DNA of 64,000 nt, taken from the NCBI GenBank assembly GCA_007693385.1, contig REDR01000069.1, positions 17,154 to 81,153 of the forward strand, given 5' to 3'. The stretch is from Anaerolineaceae bacterium (lineage in GTDB: Bacteria > Chloroflexota > Anaerolineae > Aggregatilineales > Phototrophicaceae). Shown here one piece after another: positions 53,411 to 62,625 of this stretch. Each line of letters opens with the position of its first letter. Positions within the stretch are counted from its first letter, which is position 1. A program made the translations under genes and the position numbers. The notes below the pieces were generated by a model. It was not told the origin of the DNA and ran no database searches. It was given only the letters and a program-made list of their open reading frames with translations.

Positions 53411-53468
53411 GCGTGGTAAATTCTTATTAGAGAATCCGGAAATAACAAACGAACGGAGTATATCTGTC

Positions 53469-55259
53469 ATGCGCTGGCAGGATTTCACACTTATTGGCCT
53501 GCGCCTGCTGGGGATAGCGGGCGTCGCCGCCGCCGTCATCGTGGGCGGGTTGGCCGAAGATAACGCGACAGTCGCCATCGTCGCCGCGCTCGGCGTCGTG
53601 CTGGTCGGCATTGCGGGCGGATTGGCTTACATCACAGCGACGCGCCCCGTCGCGCCCTATGCCTACATGCTGGCCGATTGGGTGATCGCCGGTGGTTTCA
53701 TCTATGTGACCGGCGCCGATGCCACCATCACCGCCGCCATCATCGCGTTTCTGGCGCTGACGTTGACCCCGCGCATCGGGGTAGCGCTCGGCGCGTTCTA
53801 CCTGACCATTTTGCTCACCATCGCGGTAGGGCTGGCGATCTACGAGAGTAGCGGCGGCGACCTCAGCCAGAGCATTGACTTAGGCACGGTGGCCGACGAG
53901 TACGCCCTGCCGTTGATTCTAGGGCTGATTTTCGGCATCGCCGCGCTGATCTACACTTACATCGAAGGGCGCTTCGGCAGTGAACAGGAGGAGCGCCTCA
54001 AGAAGCTGGCCGGAGAGCGCGAAGCGCAGTTACAACGGATGCAGGAGCGCAACCGCGCCGTAACCGACATGACCAGCGCGGTGACGGCCACGCTAGAATA
54101 TGACCGCATTCTGGATGCGGCGCTGGATATTGGCGATTTCATGGTGCGCGGCGAAGCGTCCGACCACCGCGTTATCAGCATGGTGTTGCTGTTCCGCGAT
54201 GATAACCGGCTGTATATCGCCTCCGTGCGCGGGCTGAAGCCGGAATTTGAGGGTAAGCTGTTACCGGCGGGCGGCGGTCTGCTGGCGCGGACGCTGGAAG
54301 AAGGCCGAGCGATGATCTATCCCGGCATCGGCAAGGATGCGGTGCTGGCGCGGTTGCCCGGCTTCCGGCAGTTGCGTTCGGTGCTGTGCGTGCCGCTACG
54401 CGCCCACTACGATAACTTCGGCCTGTTGCTGTATGGCACGACGACGGCGGACGCCTTCGACCCGGACAGCATCAACATCTTAGAGGCGATCAGCGTGCAG
54501 GCTACCGTCACATTGCAGAACGCGGTCTTGCAGAGCAATCTACGCTCCGAAAAGACGCGCATCATGCAGATGGAAGAGGACGCCCGCAAGTCGTTAGTGC
54601 GCGACCTGCACGACGTACCGACGCAGACGATGGCCGGAATCTCCATGCGGATGGATTACGCGATCAAGCTATTGGAGCGCCAGCCGGATCAAGTGCTGGG
54701 CGAATTGCAGGAAATCAAAGGCATGGCGACCCGCGCCGTGACCGAAATCCGCCATGTGCTGTTCAAATTGCGCCCGTTAGCGCTGGAAAGTCAGGGGTTG
54801 ATCGGCGCGATCAAACAGCTAGCGGAGAAGATGCAAGACAACTATCAGCAGGCGGTGACGGTGCGCGTCTCCGAAGAAGTGGAGAACTTCCTTGACGAGC
54901 CGCGACAGGGTACACTGTTCTATCTGATCGAAGAAGCGGTCAACAACGCCCGCAAATATGCCGAAGCGCCGATGATCGTGGTGAAGGGCATCCGGCAGGA
55001 GCAATCGCTCATCATCCAGATTGCCGACAACGGCAAAGGCTTTGATATGGAAGCGGTGAACGAGAGTTACGACAATCGCGGTAGCTTCGGCATGGTCAAC
55101 ATGCAGGAACGCGCCGACTTGCTAGGCGCAACGCTCAATATGCGGAGCGCTCCCGGCAAGGGGACGACAGTACAGATCAACGTGCCGATCATTCGCGGGC
55201 GCGACATCATGGAAATCCCCGACATCAAGCTGACCGGCGAAATCCGGCGCGGCAATTGA
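53469..55259 (+). CDS. GAF-domain sensor histidine kinase (HisKA_3)
   Basis: A 596-residue membrane kinase. About five to six spans fill residues 5-165, followed by a short coiled coil (EEERLKKLAGEREAQLQRMQ), a GAF domain (about 200-355), the dimerisation helix with the phosphate-accepting His in SLVRDLHDVPTQT near 380 and a HATPase_c domain with NNARKYAEA (N-box), DNGKGFD and GSFGMVNMQERADLLG. This is the NarX/LiaS/NreB type, normally paired with a LuxR-type response regulator. None adjoins. GGAG precedes the ATG. Confidence 0.93.
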   Translation: MRWQDFTLIGLRLLGIAGVAAAVIVGGLAEDNATVAIVAALGVVLVGIAGGLAYITATRPVAPYAYMLADWVIAGGFIYVTGADATITAAIIAFLALTLTPRIGVALGAFYLTILLTIAVGLAIYESSGGDLSQSIDLGTVADEYALPLILGLIFGIAALIYTYIEGRFGSEQEERLKKLAGEREAQLQRMQERNRAVTDMTSAVTATLEYDRILDAALDIGDFMVRGEASDHRVISMVLLFRDDNRLYIASVRGLKPEFEGKLLPAGGGLLARTLEEGRAMIYPGIGKDAVLARLPGFRQLRSVLCVPLRAHYDNFGLLLYGTTTADAFDPDSINILEAISVQATVTLQNAVLQSNLRSEKTRIMQMEEDARKSLVRDLHDVPTQTMAGISMRMDYAIKLLERQPDQVLGELQEIKGMATRAVTEIRHVLFKLRPLALESQGLIGAIKQLAEKMQDNYQQAVTVRVSEEVENFLDEPRQGTLFYLIEEAVNNARKYAEAPMIVVKGIRQEQSLIIQIADNGKGFDMEAVNESYDNRGSFGMVNMQERADLLGATLNMRSAPGKGTTVQINVPIIRGRDIMEIPDIKLTGEIRRGN

Positions 55260-55361
55260 CGCGGCGATTGCCGCGGCGATACGCGATAAATGAATCATAG
55301 CAGTTGCGCGGTTGACCTTGTGCAAAGGCACAATGACGGATAAAAAATCATGCGATAATTA

Positions 55362-55385
55362 GTAGGGGCGTAGCACGCTACGCCC
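55362..55385. repeat. Dispersed palindromic repeat, copy 8
   Basis: GTAGGGGCGTAGCACGCTAC followed by GCCC. It lies in the gap after the kinase gene, 48 bases before the methyltransferase. Confidence 0.88.
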
Positions 55386-55432
55386 GACATGAGGCGAACC
55401 CCGCCTCTGCTATTAAGTGAGAAAGGGCTAAC

Positions 55433-56170
55433 ATGAGTCCCAGTGATAAGGCCGCGCTACGCGGTGAACCGAGTTACGTCTGGCGTTCCGGACAGGAGCG
55501 CCGCTTGCAGATGATCGAGCGCTGGGCGACACTGCGAAATGCCCGCGTGCTGGTGGACGGAATCGGCGTGGGGATGTACGCCGCGCAGATTCGGCGACGG
55601 TACGCGGCACAGGTCGAAGGCGTAGACATCGAGCTGGAGCGCGTCAAAGAAGCGCGGGCGGAGACGCCGGGCGCGGTGGTCGGCGCGGCGGAACATCTGC
55701 CGTATCCGTCGGACTATTTCGACACCGTGCTATCGCATGAAGTGATGGAACACGTCACGGACGACTCAGCCGCCATGCGCGAGATCGTGCGCGTGCTCAA
55801 GCCGTGCGGACGGGCGGTGATCTTCCTGCCGAATCGCTGGTATCCGTTCGAGACGCACGGCCACTACTGGAAAGGCGAATACCGTTTCGGCAACACGCCG
55901 TTGATTAACTATCTGCCGGATACATGGCGCGACAAACTAGCGCCGCACGTCCGCGCCTATACCAAGCGCGGGCTACGCGGTCTGCTGGATGATTTGCCGG
56001 TGCGCGTGGTGCATCACAGCCGCATCTATGGCGGCTATGATAATGTCGTGGCGCGGTTGGGCGCACCGGCTCGCGCTGGTCGGCGGTTGTTGTATCTGTG
56101 GGAAGGCACGCCGCTTGATACGTGGGCGCTGTCGCATCTGCTGGTGATCCAGCGTTGCCCGTGCGTGTGA
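55433..56170 (+). CDS. Class I SAM-dependent methyltransferase
   Basis: A 245-residue methyltransferase of the Methyltransf_11 type. Motif I is VLVDGIGVGMYAAQIRRRY near residue 42, motif II VEGVDIELERVKEA, motif IV SDYFDTVLSHEVMEHVTDD near 95, followed by EIVRVLKPCGRAVIF. The extended C-terminal part with WYPFETHGHYWKG resembles methyltransferases of glycan or ubiquinone-like type. Motif I departs from the usual GxGxG (GIGVG). AAAGGG precedes the ATG. Substrate unknown. Confidence 0.85.
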   Translation: MSPSDKAALRGEPSYVWRSGQERRLQMIERWATLRNARVLVDGIGVGMYAAQIRRRYAAQVEGVDIELERVKEARAETPGAVVGAAEHLPYPSDYFDTVLSHEVMEHVTDDSAAMREIVRVLKPCGRAVIFLPNRWYPFETHGHYWKGEYRFGNTPLINYLPDTWRDKLAPHVRAYTKRGLRGLLDDLPVRVVHHSRIYGGYDNVVARLGAPARAGRRLLYLWEGTPLDTWALSHLLVIQRCPCV

Positions 56171-56188
56171 TGTTTTTCGCGGGGCGCG

Positions 56189-56719
56189 TCAGGTCTGTTT
56201 CTTGGCGAGATCGTTCATCGTCTTGACCCAACTCGTGGCGGCACGGCGATTTTTGGCGTCGCCGCGCTTGTCGAAGGCGGCGGCGGCCTGTCCCATCAAT
56301 TGCGCCGCCTGCGCGTTTTCCTGCTGGCGATGATACACCAGCGCCAGATAATACAGCGTCTCCGCGCGTTCGGGATCGGCGCGGTAGGCTTCGGTGAAAT
56401 GTTCCCGCGCTGAATCCCATGCGCGTTCACGGTAGGCGATGACGCCGCGCCCGTAATGCGCCAGCATCTCATACGGATACAGTCGCAAGGCTTCGTCGAA
56501 GTCGGCTTGCGCTTCGCGGTGCATACTATCCGCCAGATAGAAATAACCCCGCGCCGCGTGATACTCCGAATTATTGGGCAATAACTCGATGGCGTAGGTC
56601 ATCTCGATGATGGCATCGTCGATCTGTGGCGACGACGCGCTGTATAGGCCGATTGCCCGCTTGTAATGCTCGTCGGCTTCGTAGCGGGTTAGGCCGAGTC
56701 TTTGCACAAGTCGCGTCAT
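56189..56719 (-). CDS. Tetratricopeptide repeat protein
   Basis: A 176-residue protein with four TPR-like helical hairpins: repeated patterns such as EYHAARGYFYLADSMHREAQADFDEAL and MLAHYGRGVIAYRERAWDSAREHFTEAY (given as landmarks of under 20 residues: EYHAARGYFYLADSM and MLAHYGRGVIAYRERAW). No signal peptide or other domain. It should mediate protein contacts; partners are unknown. The start has no strong ribosome site. Confidence 0.85.
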   Translation of the reverse strand: MTRLVQRLGLTRYEADEHYKRAIGLYSASSPQIDDAIIEMTYAIELLPNNSEYHAARGYFYLADSMHREAQADFDEALRLYPYEMLAHYGRGVIAYRERAWDSAREHFTEAYRADPERAETLYYLALVYHRQQENAQAAQLMGQAAAAFDKRGDAKNRRAATSWVKTMNDLAKKQT

Positions 56720-56777
56720 GGTCTATGATCTGCATAGCGTTTCTGATACTTAAAATAGATTATAACACGAGGGCAAA

Positions 56778-57932
56778 ATGGATTTTGAGTTGAATCAAGA
56801 GCAGACGATGTTTCAGCGCGTGGTGCGCGATTTCTGCGAGGCGGAACTGAAACCGCACGCCGCCGAAGTCGATGAAGTCGGTGATATGCACTGGCCGGCG
56901 ATCAAGAAAATGGCTGATCTCGGCTTGCTCAGCTTGCAGGTGCCGGAGCAATACGGCGGCGCGGAACTGGACACGCTCAGCGCGTCCATCGCGGTAGAGG
57001 AAATCGGGCGGGTGTGCGGTTCTACCGGCCTCAGCATCTCCGCGCATAACGGGCTGGGCTGTGGGCCGATTGTTCGCTGGGGATCGGACGCGCAAAAGCT
57101 GGCCTATCTGCCGCAGTTGATCGGCGGCGACGTGCTGGGGGCGCTGGCGCTGACCGAGCCGCACGCCGGAAGCGACCTGCTGAACGGCGCGACCACCACC
57201 GCGACACGCGACGGTGACGAATGGGTGATTAACGGTCAAAAGGCGTGGATTACCAACGCCAGCGTCGCGCCGGTGATCTCCGTGCTATGCCGCACCGACA
57301 AAGAGGCCGGATCACGCGGGTTCAGTATGATTCTGGTCAAGCCGGATACGGCGGGCGTGACGGTGCATCCGCGTGAAAAGAAGATGGGACTCAAGGGATC
57401 GCCGACGCACATGATTACATTCGAGAACGCCCGCGTGCCGCTAGAGAATCTACTCGGCGATGAGGGGAGCGGCTTCTACCAGACGATGCAGACGCTGGAT
57501 AGCGGGCGCATCAGCATCGGCGCGTTGAGCGTCGGCATCGCGCAGGGCGCGTTTGAAGAGATGGTCAAATACGCGCTGGAGCGCCACGCCTTCGGCGAGC
57601 CAATCGCCAACAAGCAGGCCATCCAATGGAAAATCGCCGATGCGGAGATGGAGCTAGAGGCGGCGCGGACGCTGGTCTACAAGGCTAGCGTGCTGAAAGA
57701 TAGCGGACGCGACTATACGCGCATGGCGGCCATCGCCAAGTTGAAAGCCAGCGAAGTCGCGGAGAAAGTATGCTTTGACGCGGTGCAGATTCACGGCAGT
57801 TACGGCTACAGCCGCGAGTATCCGGTGGAACGCATGTACCGCGACCAGCGCCTGATGACGATTGGCGAGGGCACCAGCGAGATTCAGCGGTTGGTCATCG
57901 CGCGGGGTGTCATCAAAGCGGCGCGTGGATGA
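56778..57932 (+). CDS. Acyl-CoA dehydrogenase (short-chain/butyryl type)
   Basis: A 384-residue FAD enzyme. It starts MDFELNQEQTMFQRVVRDFC and shows ALTEPHAGSDL near residue 130, KKMGLKGSPTHMI near 200 and the C-terminal YGYSREYPVERMYRDQRL ahead of IGEGTSEIQRLVIARGV, where the family has its catalytic glutamate. It is closer to the butyryl-CoA dehydrogenase type than the gene at 29162. Electrons should pass to EtfBA. GAGG lies before the ATG. Confidence 0.93.
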   Translation: MDFELNQEQTMFQRVVRDFCEAELKPHAAEVDEVGDMHWPAIKKMADLGLLSLQVPEQYGGAELDTLSASIAVEEIGRVCGSTGLSISAHNGLGCGPIVRWGSDAQKLAYLPQLIGGDVLGALALTEPHAGSDLLNGATTTATRDGDEWVINGQKAWITNASVAPVISVLCRTDKEAGSRGFSMILVKPDTAGVTVHPREKKMGLKGSPTHMITFENARVPLENLLGDEGSGFYQTMQTLDSGRISIGALSVGIAQGAFEEMVKYALERHAFGEPIANKQAIQWKIADAEMELEAARTLVYKASVLKDSGRDYTRMAAIAKLKASEVAEKVCFDAVQIHGSYGYSREYPVERMYRDQRLMTIGEGTSEIQRLVIARGVIKAARG

Positions 57933-57942
57933 TAAACGATGA

Positions 57943-57971
57943 ACGGGGCGCGGTGATTTGCGCCCCGTGTT
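57943..57971. terminator. Stem-loop between acyl-CoA dehydrogenase and icd
   Basis: ACGGGGCGC pairs with GCGCCCCGT (nine base pairs, eight-base loop) and is followed by GTTT on the plus strand. It lies between convergent genes and may serve both; it is also related to the GGGGCG palindrome family. Confidence 0.6.
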
Positions 57972-57980
57972 TGCGCTGTT

Positions 57981-59231
57981 TTAACGCATGTTGTCGATGA
58001 TGGCGGTGGCGAAGGCGCTGGTGGCGACTTCCGTCGCGCCGTCCATCTGGCGGGCGAAGTCGTATGTGACGATCTTCTGCTCCAGCGTGCGCTCATAAGC
58101 GGCGGTAATCATCTCCGCCGCCTCGAACCAGCCCAGATGCTCCAGCATCATCACGCCACTGAACAGCAACGACCCCGGATTCACCTTGTCCAGATTGGTA
58201 TATTTAGGCGCGGTGCCGTGCGTCGCCTCGAACAGCGCGATCTCGTCGCCGATGTTGGCGCCCGGCGCGATGCCGACGCCGCCGACTTCCGCCGCCAGCG
58301 CGTCGCTGAGGTAGTCGCCGTTCAGGTTGGTGGTGGCGATCACGTCATGCTCGGCGGGGCGCAACAGCATCTTCTGGAACATGATGTCGGCGATGGTGTC
58401 CTGAATCAGGATTTTGCCTTCCGGCACTTTCCCGCCGTGGTTGGCGGCGACATCATCCCATGAGATCGTCTGCTCGGGGAATTCTTCGGCGGCCAGTTCA
58501 TAGCCCCAGCGCTGGAACGCGCCTTCGGTGAACTTCTGGATGTTGCCCTTGTGGACGAGTGTCACGCTTTCGCGCCCGCGCTCGATGGCGTACTCGATGG
58601 CGGCGCGAACCAGACGCTTACTGCCGAATTCACTGACCGGCTTAATGCCCAGTCCCGCGCCTTCAAAGAAGCTCGTCACGCCCATCTCTTCGCGCAGGAA
58701 ACGCGCCAGCTTTTCGTTCTCCGGCGTACCGGCTTCAAACTCGATACCGGCGTAGATGTCCTCCGTGTTTTCGCGGAAGATCACCACGTCCACGTCTTGC
58801 GGGTCTTTGAGCGGGCTAGGCACGTTTTTGTACCAGCGCACCGGACGGATACAGCTATATAAATCCAGCACCTGACGCAAGGTGACGTTCAAGCTACGGA
58901 AGCCGCCGCCGACTGGCGTGGTCAACGGGCCTTTGATGCCGACCAGATATTGCCGCAAAGCCTCGAACGTCTCTTCCGGCATATAATCGCCGTCGTAGAC
59001 TTCCGCCGCTTTCTCACCGGCGTAAATTTCCATCCATGCGACCTTGCGGTTGCCGTTGTAGGCTTTTTCCACCGCCGCATCCCAGATGCGCTTGCTGGCG
59101 GTCATGATGTCGTAGCCGATGCCGTCGCCTTCGATGAACATCAAGATGGGGTTATCCGGCACGTTGAGCTTGCCGTCGGTTACGGTGATCCTCTCCCCGT
59201 TCTGGGGCACGTTGATTTTTGCGAATGACAT
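57981..59231 (-). CDS. icd: Isocitrate dehydrogenase (NADP type)
   Basis: Oxidatively decarboxylates isocitrate to 2-oxoglutarate in the TCA cycle. At 416 residues it has the length of the E. coli enzyme. Motifs are [19 protein letters not shown] near the N-terminus, the substrate loop [16 protein letters not shown] and [13 protein letters not shown], the catalytic Lys/Asp strands around [17 protein letters not shown], and [19 protein letters not shown] with the ATHGTAPKY segment. AAGGAG precedes the ATG. It is the second TCA gene in the window after citrate synthase. Confidence 0.95.
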   Translation of the reverse strand: MSFAKINVPQNGERITVTDGKLNVPDNPILMFIEGDGIGYDIMTASKRIWDAAVEKAYNGNRKVAWMEIYAGEKAAEVYDGDYMPEETFEALRQYLVGIKGPLTTPVGGGFRSLNVTLRQVLDLYSCIRPVRWYKNVPSPLKDPQDVDVVIFRENTEDIYAGIEFEAGTPENEKLARFLREEMGVTSFFEGAGLGIKPVSEFGSKRLVRAAIEYAIERGRESVTLVHKGNIQKFTEGAFQRWGYELAAEEFPEQTISWDDVAANHGGKVPEGKILIQDTIADIMFQKMLLRPAEHDVIATTNLNGDYLSDALAAEVGGVGIAPGANIGDEIALFEATHGTAPKYTNLDKVNPGSLLFSGVMMLEHLGWFEAAEMITAAYERTLEQKIVTYDFARQMDGATEVATSAFATAIIDNMR

Positions 59232-59294
59232 GAAATGTAACTCCTTGAGTCGTTAAAAACTGAAAAGTGATTATAAAGCGCCTGAACGCTTTCA

Positions 59295-59996
59295 TCAAAT
59301 ATACGGAAAGAATAAGATCATCAGGCTGACGATGATCTGGCACAACCACGCCGCCGCCAACCCATTCCGCAGGCGCACGTAACTATACAGCGTGTTCGCC
59401 ATACCGAAGATCACCAGCGCCACCAACGGAAGCGGCCCGGCGTTGATGTGCGGGAAGAAAATCAGCAGATTCCACACCGTCGCCATGATCGCCGCTTCCC
59501 AGAACGGGCGCAGTTCCATCATGATACCGCGAAAGAACAGCGTCTCCGCCATCGGCATGATGAACAGCAGATACGCCAGCACGATTCCCGGCGTGAACGT
59601 CACCCATACGCGCACCGCCAGATCGCCCAGCACGCCGCTACCGAATGCCAGCAACGGAATCCCCAGCACCAGACCGAGCGCCACACCCCACGCCAGATTT
59701 TCCGGCTTTTCCTGCCCGATACGCGGGAAGTTACCCAGCAACCACGCCAGCACGCCGAACGTGATGAGCAACCCCCACGCGATGCTATAGCGCAAGTCGG
59801 GGTCATTGGCCGCCAACGGCATCGAGCCGACGGCCACCGCCCCCGCAATCAGCAGGCCAAAAAGCGGGTCAGCCGTCGCGCCACGATAGCGGATGGGCGT
59901 CTCCGTCTCGATTTCGTCTTCCGCTTCTGTCGCAAACGCCGCGCTCTCGTCGTCGGCCTGCGTGTCGTCGTCATGTGGCCTGCTGTAATCGCTCAT
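59295..59996 (-). CDS. CPBP-like intramembrane protease family protein
   Basis: A 233-residue protein with about six to seven membrane spans after a 40-residue acidic soluble N-terminus. The CPBP (Abi) motif appears as MAETLFFRGIMMEL, that is Glu followed by FFRG but with Thr in place of the second Glu; the second motif with a conserved His is FFPHIN. Members are putative intramembrane proteases, some linked to bacteriocin immunity. The changed first motif leaves activity uncertain. Confidence 0.65.
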   Translation of the reverse strand: MSDYSRPHDDDTQADDESAAFATEAEDEIETETPIRYRGATADPLFGLLIAGAVAVGSMPLAANDPDLRYSIAWGLLITFGVLAWLLGNFPRIGQEKPENLAWGVALGLVLGIPLLAFGSGVLGDLAVRVWVTFTPGIVLAYLLFIMPMAETLFFRGIMMELRPFWEAAIMATVWNLLIFFPHINAGPLPLVALVIFGMANTLYSYVRLRNGLAAAWLCQIIVSLMILFFPYI

Positions 59997-60012
59997 GTCA
60001 CCGTCGCTTGAT

Positions 60013-61056
60013 TTAGCTCAAAAGTTCCCGAATGACCTCCGCCGCAATCTGGGCGCAACTCTGTGTGATCCAGTAGTGCGTCACGATGCGGAAGGTGTGC
60101 GTGTAGCCCGGATACAAACTCAGCTTGACGTTATACTGGGCTTCCGCCTCGTGTATCAACTCCGCCGGAGTCAGTTTAGCAGAAGGCGACAACTCGAAGA
60201 ATACAAAATTAGTATGCACGCTCTTGATGTGCAAGTCGTCCACATCGCGCAGGGAATCCGCTATAAAGCGGGCGCGTTCGTGGTCTTTGTGCAGGCGTTT
60301 GGTCATCTTGCGTAGGCTGATTAACCCCGCCGCCGCGATGATGCCCGCCTGTCGCATCCCGCCGCCTAGCGCCTTGCGGATGCGGTGTGCCTCTTTGATG
60401 AACGCCTTATCGCCCACCAGTATCGACCCCACCGGCGCACACAGCCCCTTCGACAGGCAGAACGTCATGCTGTCCGCCTGCTCGATCAAATCCGCCGCCG
60501 AAATGCCGAGTGCGGTGGCCGCGTTGAATATCCGCGCCCCGTCGATGTGCAACGCCAGCCCGTTCTCGCGGGCGATGGCCGCCACGTCATCCGTATACGC
60601 TTTGGTCAACGGTATGCCGCCCATCGTGCCCTGCGTATTCTCCAGACAGATCAAGCGCGTGCGCGGGAAGTGTTCGTCGTCTTCGCGGATGGCCTGCCGG
60701 ATCGCGTCTAGCGGCATCGTGCCGTCCGCTTCTAGCGGGATGGTGTGCGGATGCACGCCGCCAAACGCCGAAATTCCGCCGGCCTCATAGCGGAAGATGT
60801 GCGCCTTATCGCCCAGAATGACCTCCGTGCCACGCGGACAATGCGTTAACACCGCGATCAAATTTCCCTGATTGCCCGACGAAACCAGCAGGGCGGCCTC
60901 TTTGCCCAGCATTTCGGCGGCTTCCGCTTGCAGACGGTTCACGGTGGGGTCTTCGCCGTAGATGTCATCGCCTACTGGCGCTCTGGCGATGGCTTGCCGC
61001 ATCTCGTCCGTCGGCCATGTGACGGTATCGCTCCTCAGATCAATAGTATCCATCAT
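60013..61056 (-). CDS. ltaE: Low-specificity L-threonine aldolase
   Basis: PLP enzyme that cleaves threonine or allo-threonine to glycine and acetaldehyde. It starts IDLRSDTVTWPTDEMRQAI and shows GDDIYGEDPTVNRLQ, HIDGARIFNAATALG and the PLP-binding lysine in FCLSKGLCAPVGS near residue 200. Length 347. The close relative beta-eliminating lyases differ in these motifs. It lies 12 bases after the M20 peptidase gene on the same strand, so both are likely cotranscribed. Confidence 0.93.
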   Translation of the reverse strand: MMDTIDLRSDTVTWPTDEMRQAIARAPVGDDIYGEDPTVNRLQAEAAEMLGKEAALLVSSGNQGNLIAVLTHCPRGTEVILGDKAHIFRYEAGGISAFGGVHPHTIPLEADGTMPLDAIRQAIREDDEHFPRTRLICLENTQGTMGGIPLTKAYTDDVAAIARENGLALHIDGARIFNAATALGISAADLIEQADSMTFCLSKGLCAPVGSILVGDKAFIKEAHRIRKALGGGMRQAGIIAAAGLISLRKMTKRLHKDHERARFIADSLRDVDDLHIKSVHTNFVFFELSPSAKLTPAELIHEAEAQYNVKLSLYPGYTHTFRIVTHYWITQSCAQIAAEVIRELLS

Positions 61057-61068
61057 GTCGAATCCTCG

Positions 61069-62442
61069 TTATTCAGTCGTCTTGATCGCGTCTAAAAAGT
61101 GGATGGCGGTATCAATGCCCTTGCGGAACATGCTCAGATGAAAATGCTCGTTCGGGCCGTGCGGCGAATCCGTGTTCAGGCCGAAGCCCATCAGCACCAC
61201 CGGCACGCCGAGCGTCTGCTGGAAGTCGGCGACGATGGGAATACTGCCGCCCTCGCGCATGAATACCGGCGGCGCACCGAATCCGCGTTCGTAGGCGGTG
61301 ATGGCCGCCCGCATCGAAGGCGCGTTGATGTCCACCAGCGCCGGATGCCCGCTCCCCTTTAAGCCGCGCACTTCGACGCGCACCGTCGGCGGCGCGGTCT
61401 GCTCGATGTGGCGCTTGATGAGGTCGAATATCTTCTGCGGGTTCTGGTCAGCTACCAGACGGCAGGTGATCTTCGCCAGCGCACGGGCGGGCAATACCGT
61501 CTTGACGCCTGCGCCGTAGAAGCCGCCCGCCATCCCGTTGACTTCCAGCGTCGGACGCGCCCCGACGCGCTCGCGGATGCTGAATTCCGGTTCACCCCAC
61601 GCGGCGGGCGCGCCATTCTGCGCGATCCAATCCGCCTCGCTGATGTCGGTCTTGCTCAATTCGGCGCGTTCTTCCGCGCTCAATGCCAGCACATCATCAT
61701 AAAAACCGGGCACGGTCACTCTGCCGTCGGCGTCGTGCAATCCGGCGATGATCTCCGCCAGCGCTTGCACCGGATTATGCACCGCGCCGCCATACATGCC
61801 GCTATGCAGATCGGTAGCCGGGCCGTGTACCTCAATTTCCAGCGCGGTCAGCCCGCGCAGGGCGTACACGATGGACGGCTGTGCTTCCGATAAGATGCTC
61901 CCGTCGGAGATGACGCACACATCCGCGCCCAGCTTGTCCTTGTGTTCGGCCAGAAACGGCGGCAGGTTGGGCGATCCGATTTCCTCCTCGCCTTCAATCA
62001 CGAACTTGACGTTGACCGGCAACGCGCCGACTGTCTGCAAGATGGATTCCACCGCCTTGATATGGGCGAACATCTGCCCTTTGTCGTCCGTCGCGCCGCG
62101 CCCGTACACTTTGCCGTCGCGCTCCACCGGCTGGAAGGGATCGCCGTCCCAGCCGTCGGCTTTCTCGGCGGGCTGTACATCATAATGGCCGTATATCAAC
62201 ACGGTGGGCGCGTCCGGCGCGTGTAGCCAATCGCCATAAACCACCGGATGCCCCGCCGTCGGCATGACCGCCACATTCTCGATCCCCGCCCGCCGCATGT
62301 TGTCGGCCAGCCATTGCGCCGCCTCGCGCACCGCCCCGGCACGCTCCGGCAATGTGCTAACGCTGGGAATGCGGATTAGGTCGAATAATTGCTGACGGAA
62401 TGCGGCGGCGTTCTGCGCGGCATAATCAAGCGCTGGTTGCAT
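61069..62442 (-). CDS. M20 family dipeptidase
   Basis: A 457-residue zinc peptidase related to carnosinase/PepV-like dipeptidases. Metal ligands lie in YGHYDVQPAE, the second in RGATDDKGQ, the catalytic Glu pair in VIEGEEEIGSPNL, and the last His in GPNEHFHLSMF near the end. The lid domain occupies roughly residues 205-360. The frame extends to 62520, but GAGGAG lies eight bases before the ATG at 62442 (MQPALDY); the ATG at 62448 is only two bases from it and less likely. Transcribed with the threonine aldolase. Confidence 0.92.
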   Translation of the reverse strand: MQPALDYAAQNAAAFRQQLFDLIRIPSVSTLPERAGAVREAAQWLADNMRRAGIENVAVMPTAGHPVVYGDWLHAPDAPTVLIYGHYDVQPAEKADGWDGDPFQPVERDGKVYGRGATDDKGQMFAHIKAVESILQTVGALPVNVKFVIEGEEEIGSPNLPPFLAEHKDKLGADVCVISDGSILSEAQPSIVYALRGLTALEIEVHGPATDLHSGMYGGAVHNPVQALAEIIAGLHDADGRVTVPGFYDDVLALSAEERAELSKTDISEADWIAQNGAPAAWGEPEFSIRERVGARPTLEVNGMAGGFYGAGVKTVLPARALAKITCRLVADQNPQKIFDLIKRHIEQTAPPTVRVEVRGLKGSGHPALVDINAPSMRAAITAYERGFGAPPVFMREGGSIPIVADFQQTLGVPVVLMGFGLNTDSPHGPNEHFHLSMFRKGIDTAIHFLDAIKTTE

Positions 62443-62562
62443 ATTCATTTCTCCTCGATCATTGATAGCTTTACCAATTGCCCCAATTGTAACAAAGCCG
62501 CCCGCTTTCGATAGCGCCATTCGTATGCCACCCGATTCCGCCCGCCGAATCCCATCCCGCGT

Positions 62563-62591
62563 TTGTCATGTGGCCGCCCCGCGCTTATAAT
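62563..62591 (+). promoter_or_regulatory. Promoter of the GAF-SpoIIE phosphatase gene
   Basis: TTGTCA, a 17-base spacer and TATAAT, 34 bases before the gene. Confidence 0.65.
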
Positions 62592-62625
62592 CTAACAGTC
62601 TGTATAACGAAAGAGAGCCAGCCCG

